Source: Gammaproteobacteria bacterium
Lineage (GTDB): Bacteria; Pseudomonadota; Gammaproteobacteria; Coxiellales; Coxiellaceae
DNA: 13,010 bases
NCBI GenBank assembly: GCA_022600315.1
Contig: JAHZKQ010000196.1
Coordinates: 1-13,010 of the forward strand
Direction: 5' to 3'
Shown here: piece by piece, positions 7,479 through 13,010 of the stretch
Position numbering within the stretch: position 1 is the stretch's first letter
Layout: each line of letters starts with the position of its first letter
Made by a program: the position numbers and the translations under genes
Notes under the pieces: generated by a model
Seen by the model: only the letters and a program-made list of their open reading frames with translations
Databases searched by the model: none
Told to the model about the DNA's origin: nothing

Positions 7479-7850
7479 ATGATTATCAGTGAAGACCAAG
7501 CCGACGGCAGCTATCAGATTAAAGCATATGAGGATGGAATGATTAAGGTGAATGATCGTGAGTATCATCAAAGCCTGATTGTCTCAGCCCATCAGCTAAT
7601 CGATGATTGGCGCCCGCAAACTGTCAGTGAACTAACCACCGAAGATTTTCAGCGGCTCGCTTCGCTCAGTCCAAAAATGGTTCTACTTGGCACTGGCAAA
7701 AAATTTAATCTGCTGCCAGCAAGTTTATTGGCTGATTTATATCAACGCCAAATTGGTGTTGAATGCATGGACACCGCCGCCGCCTGCCGAACCTTCGTCG
7801 CATTAAGCAGCGAAGGCCGAGAGGTAGTAGCCGCATTATTAATAAGGTAA
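7479..7850 (+). CDS. Mth938-like domain protein (DUF498 family)
   Basis: Small protein of 123 residues filling the whole Mth938-like fold; the family includes human NDUFAF3, a complex I assembly factor, but the bacterial role is not settled. Family hallmarks: YQIKAYEDGMIKVNDREYHQ near the N-terminus, SLIVSAHQLIDDW (32-44), VLLGTG (68-73), and IGVECMDTAAACRTF (92-106) followed by a C-terminal helix ending AALLIR. The ATG at 7479 gives the normal family N-terminus, although it lacks a ribosome site and sits just after an extended -10. Six nucleotides separate its stop from nadE, so the two are co-transcribed. An NAD-related function is not shown by this pairing. Confidence 0.9.
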   Translation: MIISEDQADGSYQIKAYEDGMIKVNDREYHQSLIVSAHQLIDDWRPQTVSELTTEDFQRLASLSPKMVLLGTGKKFNLLPASLLADLYQRQIGVECMDTAAACRTFVALSSEGREVVAALLIR

Positions 7851-7856
7851 CGAATC

Positions 7857-9482
7857 ATGAAAAAACTCAATATTGTCGCCGCACAAATTAACCCAACGGT
7901 TGGTGATCTTAAAGCCAATGCCAAATTAATTATTAAAACCGCTGAACACGCGCGCGATAAACTCAATGCCGATATTATTTTATTCCCAGAATTAGCTTTA
8001 TCAGGCTATCCGCCGGAAGATTTATTATTTCGACGTGGGTTTTATGCCCGCGCGGAAAAAGCTTTACAGGAAGTTCTTACTGCCGTTAATGATGTCGCGA
8101 TGATTATTGGCTATCCGGCCTGTGAAAAAGATCAATTTTATAATCGCGCCGCATTTATTGACAAAGGTAAAATCATTGCCACTTACGACAAACGCGACTT
8201 ACCAAACTATACGGTATTTGACGAAAAGCGCTACTTTACCCCCGGCAAAAAAGATTGTGTAGTGGACTATAAAGGTCTTAAAATCGGTATTGTCATTTGC
8301 GAAGACATTTGGTACCCCAAATGCAGCGCCTCTACCGTTAAAGCCGGCGCCCAAATTATTTTAAGCCCCAATGCCTCACCGTATGACTTTAAAAAAGTTC
8401 GCGCTCGCGAAACTATGTTAATTGAACGCGCCCATGAAGTGAACGTGCCATTAGTCTATTGCAACTTAGTCGGTGGTCAAGATGAATTAGTGTTTGATGG
8501 CGGCTCGATGGTCGTTAGTGCTGAAGGTGAACGCGTACAACAGGCTGCCTATTACAAAGAAGACTATATGGCGATCGAAGTGACTCTTGAAAAACCCATT
8601 AAAATTACCCCGCAAACTTTGCCGCCGCACTTAACCAGCGAAGAGAATATTTATAAAACTTTAGTCTTAGGCTGTCATGATTACGTGAAAAAAAATCAAT
8701 TTAAAGGCGTTATTATAGGCTTATCGGGCGGAATTGATTCGGCATTAACCTTGGCTATTGCTAGCGATGCGCTGGGCGCTAAAAATGTCACCGCAGTCAT
8801 GATGCCAAGTCGTTATACCGCAAAAATGTCCATTGAAGACGCTGAAGCCCAAGCGAAAAAACTTGGAGTTAACTATCAGACTATCGATATTGAACCGATT
8901 TTTAAAACTTATTTAACCGCGCTTAAACCGCTCTTTCAAGATAAAGACAGCGATAAAACCGAAGAAAATATTCAGTCACGAATCCGAGGCAATTTACTAA
9001 TGGCCTTATCGAATAAATTTGGCGATATGGTTTTATGTACCGGCAATCGCAGCGAGTACGCCGTAGGTTATGCGACTTTATATGGTGATATGGCCGGTGG
9101 CTTTGCGTTATTAAAAGATATTCCTAAGACTTTAGTCTACAAACTGGTTGAATATCGCAATAGTACCAATGAGGTTATTCCAGCGCGTGTAATTGAACGC
9201 GAGCCATCTGCAGAATTGGCTGAAAACCAACGCGATCAAGACACCTTACCAGCCTATAAAATACTCGATGACATTTTAGAACTTTATATTAACGAAGATA
9301 AATCACCCGAAGAAATCTATCAAGCCGGATTTGATAAAAAAATTGTGAGCCAAATCATTAAATTAATCAATCTAAATGAATACAAACGCCGCCAATCGCC
9401 AGTAGGCATTCGCATTACTCAAAGCGCCTTTGGCAAAGACCGACGTTATCCTATCACCTCAGGCTATTGGCGGAATATTTAA
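7857..9482 (+). CDS. nadE: Glutamine-dependent NAD+ synthetase
   Basis: Catalyses the last step of NAD+ synthesis, amidating deamido-NAD+ with ATP and ammonia drawn from glutamine. At 541 residues it is the two-domain form. The N-terminal nitrilase-type glutaminase holds the Glu-Lys-Cys triad: E45 in LFPELALSGYPPEDLL, K112 in YDKRDLPNY, C148 in IVICEDIWYP. The C-terminal synthetase has the PP-loop LSGGIDS (289-295) and the NAD-synthetase signature CTGNRSEYAVGYATLYGDMAGG (394-415), then KDIPKTLVYKL. AAGG lies 9 nt before the ATG and overlaps the end of the upstream gene, so the two are probably translated from one mRNA. All key residues are present and the length is normal. A hairpin region follows the stop. 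Confidence 0.97.
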   Translation: MKKLNIVAAQINPTVGDLKANAKLIIKTAEHARDKLNADIILFPELALSGYPPEDLLFRRGFYARAEKALQEVLTAVNDVAMIIGYPACEKDQFYNRAAFIDKGKIIATYDKRDLPNYTVFDEKRYFTPGKKDCVVDYKGLKIGIVICEDIWYPKCSASTVKAGAQIILSPNASPYDFKKVRARETMLIERAHEVNVPLVYCNLVGGQDELVFDGGSMVVSAEGERVQQAAYYKEDYMAIEVTLEKPIKITPQTLPPHLTSEENIYKTLVLGCHDYVKKNQFKGVIIGLSGGIDSALTLAIASDALGAKNVTAVMMPSRYTAKMSIEDAEAQAKKLGVNYQTIDIEPIFKTYLTALKPLFQDKDSDKTEENIQSRIRGNLLMALSNKFGDMVLCTGNRSEYAVGYATLYGDMAGGFALLKDIPKTLVYKLVEYRNSTNEVIPARVIEREPSAELAENQRDQDTLPAYKILDDILELYINEDKSPEEIYQAGFDKKIVSQIIKLINLNEYKRRQSPVGIRITQSAFGKDRRYPITSGYWRNI

Positions 9483-9490
9483 TTATTAAT

Positions 9491-9509
9491 TAACCTGCGC
9501 AGCAGGTTA
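9491..9509 (+). terminator. Hairpin just after nadE
   Basis: TAACCTGC and GCAGGTTA form a perfect 8-bp stem around a GCA loop, 9 nt past the nadE stop. No U-tract follows on the plus strand. On the minus strand the following sequence is AT-rich but mixed, so it could also weakly stop the opposing gene. Terminator function is likely but not certain. Confidence 0.5.
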
Positions 9510-9525
9510 TCCATGCTGGGGGGCT

Positions 9526-9550
9526 CGGGGGGAAAGCCACTTTCCCCCCG
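9526..9550. terminator. G6/C6 hairpin between convergent genes
   Basis: CGGGGGGAAAG and CTTTCCCCCCG form a perfect 11-bp stem around a CCA loop. It lies between the 3' ends of nadE and the multidomain gene. No run of T follows on either strand, so it is not a classical intrinsic terminator; it may block exonucleases or pause polymerase from both sides. Confidence 0.5.
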
Positions 9551-9586
9551 TCTTAACTCACACCACAAACCAACCCTCACCAAAAG

Positions 9587-12500
9587 TTATCTATTCCCCG
9601 CTGACATACCTGAAACTTCTTTATCATCAGATTGGCTTGCCGCTGGTGGTTGCTGACTCAATATCCCTAATCTAAGGACTGGGCTACGAGACTGACTACG
9701 TGTTACAGGAGAAGATACTTCAAGCCCTGCCTGTGACACCGTGCGCTTATTGTTTGCGGAACCTGAGGCAGATGTTGAAACAGGCGGCACTGAAGAAGCT
9801 TTTTTACGGCGCTTGATCGCTAAAGTTCGACGCGCTTGCATAGTATCTTGATGCTGCCTAATCTGCGCAATCGCCACACTTCTTGCTGCATCATCGTTTG
9901 GAATTAAAGCGTCATAATGATTATTGCCATTATAAGTTAAAAAAATTGCTTGTGTATCATCATACTCGTCACCATAAATATGATCATATGTGTTTCCAGG
10001 TGTAACTAATGCAATTGGTCTTTGTAAAGCATGGCTTAAAGCCACCAACTCAATATGCGTACCCCAGGTCATATCACGTGACATTTTTGTTATATAATCC
10101 TGAAGGTCAGTATAGTGTTCCGAGCCTGAATTTAGCCGTAACCGCTCAATATTAACACCCGCCTCAATTCGATCACACAAATCATTATTACCAACAATCT
10201 GATCCACCGCCAGTTGCCGCAGAGCTTTTGATTTTACTTTAACCTGGCGCTCGGTCACTTCACCAACGCCCCTGGCCACAGCTTCAAATAAACAGTTACC
10301 CGCAATATAAAGTTTTCTGTTAATCTGCAAACCATAATGCTGACGATGTGATTGATATTTCACCGCGTCCATATCGTTAATGCTGGCATCCACAATCACC
10401 TCAGCTAAAATTGCTTGAGCATCTTTGCCTTGTGGAACAAATAACGGTGCATAATAATTCTCCGCCTGCAACTGCAAGAAAATTGGCTCAGCTGAATGAG
10501 CATCACCAAAAATACGATGGCCTTTTTTATTAATTCCCAAAACTACAATCGGCCGCTTAAGCAATCCAGCTAAAACACGTAACTCAAAAGCGCTTGCCGA
10601 TGTAGTAGTTTTTCGCATATTAGAGGCGTAGTCATCAATAATAACACCTGGTTGATGCTTTTCTAAATCGGCTCTTGTCACTAGATCTCGACCAATCATG
10701 TTGCAAACAGCATCACGCAATTGACCCGCCTTGCGCCCATCGGCTAGCAAAATAGCAACCGCCTCAAATAAACTATCAGTAATAACATTCGGTGATGATT
10801 GGTAAGGCTCTAAACCGTAAAGATTTTGCCGATAATTCTTCTCAACACCTGTAAATAGAACTAAAAAGTTCTCAAATACTGGCTGCCATCCTAAGGCATG
10901 ATCCTTATATTCATGAGCATCTGAGGAGCGATGTCTTTTGCTATTTAGAACCTCCAGCAATCGAAGCACTTCTTTTAACACATCATCTCTAAACGGCTGA
11001 TCTTTTGGTAGTAAAGTTTTTCTTTTCTTTGCCCCAGTATAAGTTCGATATATAGCCAAAGAAATTAAATGGCTAACCATGTAGGGATCTCTATTTATAA
11101 AATAGGCCACGCAATCCTTAATATAATTTTGCAGGATGCGGCTTAAAGATAAATTCGCATTATCGACATATGACTTTCTCGCCGCTGCATTACTCGCCAT
11201 CCATTGCGAAGACTTTATTATTTCACCAAACTGCTCTTCTAGATCCCCATACAGTCTCGCTAATTTAGCACGATACTGCATTACCGATGGAGAGCTCACT
11301 TCAGTCTTAGCTGGTTTTGATTTAGAATCTGCAGAAAAACCAGCAACATGAGTATATAAAAGCGGCACACTGGCTGCTGATGAACCCGCTGCTTTTTCCA
11401 CCACCACATCCATTCTTAAATCATCTGCTAATCTTTTAATTTGACTTTTCAGCTCATAAACTTTTGCCACCGATTCATACTCGCGATTAGAGCGCAACTG
11501 AATTCTACCATCTACAGTTCTTCTGAAGTGTTTTTTATCCCCCTTGCCATAGCCAATATATTCTTCCATATTAGCAATCACCACTACACCGCTATCTGTA
11601 TCATTAAACTGACAACCTCCAGGCTCGCAACCCTGTTGATCTAAGCGCTTAAATAAAAACGCTGTTGATGCAAAGTGTTGTCTAGACCAATGGCGATTTC
11701 CTTGGAGCGACCCGACATATTTTTTAGCAGCAAGCACAGTAGCCTTAAGTATTGTGTTAGAGAATTTTTTCCCAATTGCATCCTTTAATCGACTACCTTT
11801 AGCTGAACCTTCTGCTTGCGGGCGACCACTAGGGTCATCAAATAAAATACTTAATTGGTTCTTGTCATGATCAATTTCAACCCGCAAACAATACCATTGA
11901 TTCTCGTGTAATATCGGAATAATAAAATATCGAAATACCTGACCACTTTCCATATTGGATGTCTGATACAATCCATCCATTTCCCGCAACAACTGCGTTC
12001 CAAAGCTGGCAAGATTATCTTCATAGACAAAGCAAGGATCGGCAATAAACACACCATAATCATTTATTGTATATTTATCACCAGAAGATGCTTGCTGTAA
12101 AAAATGCGCACGTATATTGCGAACGAATAATAGCATATCAAGCACATCAATTTTATAGTAACTCTTAGCTATTAGCTTAACTCGGTCCTTATAGCTTAAT
12201 TTTCTAAGCCTTTTCCCAAATTCGTTCGACCATTTTTGCTCAAAATCTTCTTCAACTTCTTCATGTTCCTTAGAGATTTTTCGAAAAATTTCTTTAAGCC
12301 TTTCAGGCACCCTCGCGTCATGCACAAACGCATGCGCCATCGCATGAGATAATATACGATTAAAATCTCGCTCCTGACGTGAAAACCTTGCATCCCATAC
12401 AATTGGTGCCCCAGTCATTACACTTCTCTCTTCAGGATCAGTAAACCTAGAAACGGTACCAATTTTTTTGGGATCGAGCTCAAAAGTTGACTTATCAACT

Positions 12501-13010
12501 CCATAAATACCATATTCCGGATACATGCCCGCATCCTTTAGTGCTCCAGCAAGTTCAGCTCGGAATAATTGCACTATCTCCCCTAAAATTTCCTTGGCAG
12601 CGCCGGAAAAATCACCCGATTTTTTAAATACTCGCTGCAACATAAAACCAATACTTTTAGGTGCCGATGAGATTGCACGCAACCCACCTCTTTCTTCCTG
12701 ATCAAAATCATATGCAGACTGAAAGTTTGCTGCCCAAGTTTTTACAATTTCAGTCATACTGGTAACAGCATGATCATTATAAGGCTCTGGGGTTAAAGTT
12801 GAATAAACAAAGTCTGAAATCATTAAAAGCACTGAATTTAAGTCATTAGCACTAGGGCTTAAATCAATAATAACCACATCAATATCATTGGATTCAGCAA
12901 TATTTCGGATCAACTCATTAACCCGAAAAACACGCATCGCATCAGATGAGTGAGTACTTTTATTGACAAGCCCTTCTATTGCCATCGAAAACTTTCGACC
13001 CACATCTAAC
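9587..13010 (-). CDS. ParA-like/CE-like/tandem-OTU multidomain protein, N-terminus missing
   Basis: At least 1140 residues; the frame is open to the right edge (Leu-Asp precede the GTG at 13003), so the start and the ATPase Walker A lie outside. Positions count from that GTG. Residues 1-205 resemble the second half of a ParA/MinD-type ATPase: Walker B DVVIIDLSPS (42-51) and LNSVLLMISDFVYSTLTPEP. Residues 310-485 resemble a clan CE (Ulp1-like) protease: QWYCLRVEI, DDPSG, then CQFNDTDSGVV with Ser471 where Cys is expected. A helical linker (505-730) follows. Residues 735-865 and 895-1040 are tandem OTU-like domains; the second keeps Cys904 and His1029. The tail (1050-1138) is basic and Ser/Pro-rich, with KRRKK. 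No signal peptide or membrane segment is visible. Likely role (inference): a secreted effector acting on host ubiquitin. The coding frame is sure, the OTU calls are good, the CE call is moderate. Confidence 0.88.
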   Translation of the reverse strand, partial: LDVGRKFSMAIEGLVNKSTHSSDAMRVFRVNELIRNIAESNDIDVVIIDLSPSANDLNSVLLMISDFVYSTLTPEPYNDHAVTSMTEIVKTWAANFQSAYDFDQEERGGLRAISSAPKSIGFMLQRVFKKSGDFSGAAKEILGEIVQLFRAELAGALKDAGMYPEYGIYGVDKSTFELDPKKIGTVSRFTDPEERSVMTGAPIVWDARFSRQERDFNRILSHAMAHAFVHDARVPERLKEIFRKISKEHEEVEEDFEQKWSNEFGKRLRKLSYKDRVKLIAKSYYKIDVLDMLLFVRNIRAHFLQQASSGDKYTINDYGVFIADPCFVYEDNLASFGTQLLREMDGLYQTSNMESGQVFRYFIIPILHENQWYCLRVEIDHDKNQLSILFDDPSGRPQAEGSAKGSRLKDAIGKKFSNTILKATVLAAKKYVGSLQGNRHWSRQHFASTAFLFKRLDQQGCEPGGCQFNDTDSGVVVIANMEEYIGYGKGDKKHFRRTVDGRIQLRSNREYESVAKVYELKSQIKRLADDLRMDVVVEKAAGSSAASVPLLYTHVAGFSADSKSKPAKTEVSSPSVMQYRAKLARLYGDLEEQFGEIIKSSQWMASNAAARKSYVDNANLSLSRILQNYIKDCVAYFINRDPYMVSHLISLAIYRTYTGAKKRKTLLPKDQPFRDDVLKEVLRLLEVLNSKRHRSSDAHEYKDHALGWQPVFENFLVLFTGVEKNYRQNLYGLEPYQSSPNVITDSLFEAVAILLADGRKAGQLRDAVCNMIGRDLVTRADLEKHQPGVIIDDYASNMRKTTTSASAFELRVLAGLLKRPIVVLGINKKGHRIFGDAHSAEPIFLQLQAENYYAPLFVPQGKDAQAILAEVIVDASINDMDAVKYQSHRQHYGLQINRKLYIAGNCLFEAVARGVGEVTERQVKVKSKALRQLAVDQIVGNNDLCDRIEAGVNIERLRLNSGSEHYTDLQDYITKMSRDMTWGTHIELVALSHALQRPIALVTPGNTYDHIYGDEYDDTQAIFLTYNGNNHYDALIPNDDAARSVAIAQIRQHQDTMQARRTLAIKRRKKASSVPPVSTSASGSANNKRTVSQAGLEVSSPVTRSQSRSPVLRLGILSQQPPAASQSDDKEVSGMSAGNR
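9884..10321 (-). other. OTU domain 2, probably catalytic
   Basis: Residues 895-1040 of the multidomain protein. AGNCLFEAVARG places the nucleophile at Cys904, WGTHIELVALSHALQRPIAL (980-999) is the conserved OTU centre, and YNGNNHYDALIP gives His1029. The Asp usually three residues before the Cys is Ala901, so the third catalytic residue must come from elsewhere if the enzyme is active. OTU domains cleave ubiquitin or ubiquitin-like chains; ubiquitin is absent from bacteria, so a target in a eukaryotic host is inferred. Confidence 0.75.
10409..10801 (-). other. OTU domain 1, apparently inactive
   Basis: Residues 735-865. It aligns by eye to OTU 2: DSLFEAVA against NCLFEAVA, FELRVLAGLLKRPIVVL against IELVALSHALQRPIALV, and AENYYAPL against GNNHYDAL. 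The Cys position is Ser744 (AGT) and the His position is Tyr850 (TAT), each one base from the catalytic codon. It probably arose by tandem duplication and may now bind rather than cut. Confidence 0.65.
11549..12076 (-). other. Clan CE (Ulp1-like) protease-like region, probably inactive
   Basis: Residues 310-485. FIIPILHENQWYCLRVEI corresponds to the conserved His-Trp strand, with Gln369 in place of His. ILFDDPSG supplies the Asp (389 or 390). CQFNDTDSGVVVI matches the Gln-x5-Cys-Gly motif exactly in spacing (Gln465, Ser471, Gly472) but has Ser in place of Cys. A roughly 75-residue gap between Asp and Gln is longer than in Ulp1. The call rests on motif order and spacing only. Confidence 0.5.

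Noticed and set aside
12317..12349. SHAMAHAFVHD in the multidomain protein looks like a degenerate HExxH zinc-protease motif
   Set aside because: The essential Glu is Ala and no third ligand or surrounding metalloprotease pattern is evident.

Overview
The window looks like a chromosomal segment of an AT-leaning gammaproteobacterium. The order rpsF-rpsR-rplI-dnaB-alr without priB, several large orphan proteins beside housekeeping genes, a tandem-OTU protein and a PmrA-box-like repeat together suggest a host-associated member of the Legionellales (Legionella/Coxiella/Berkiella-like). That placement is inference; no marker in the window fixes the taxon.

Left part (1-3664, minus strand): a conserved block transcribed right to left. 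A near-consensus promoter drives rpsF-rpsR-rplI, which ends in a textbook rho-independent terminator. dnaB follows, and then alr, which overlaps the dnaB stop and runs off the left edge. dnaB and alr both appear to start at TTG.

Middle (3665-7478): a 200-bp spacer with a REP-like inverted repeat, then an orphan gene for a 1147-residue soluble protein of unknown function (minus strand). It has Glu/Ala/Lys-rich repeats and an Ala-rich tail. Upstream of it are a TTGACA/TATAAG promoter and a 9-2-9 direct repeat resembling the PmrA box that controls many Dot/Icm effector genes in Legionella and Coxiella. The divergent Mth938-like gene has an extended -10 so close to its ATG that its mRNA may be leaderless.

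Right part (7479-13010): the Mth938-like gene and nadE (glutamine-dependent NAD+ synthetase) form a tight plus-strand pair ending in two hairpins. Converging on them is the 3' part of a very large minus-strand gene that enters from beyond the right edge. Its product combines the C-terminal half of a ParA-type ATPase, a region resembling a Ulp1-like (clan CE) protease with Ser in place of the catalytic Cys, a helical linker, a degenerate OTU domain (Cys to Ser, His to Tyr), an OTU domain keeping Cys and His, and a basic low-complexity tail. This multidomain protein, probably acting on host ubiquitin signalling, is the most unusual content of the window.
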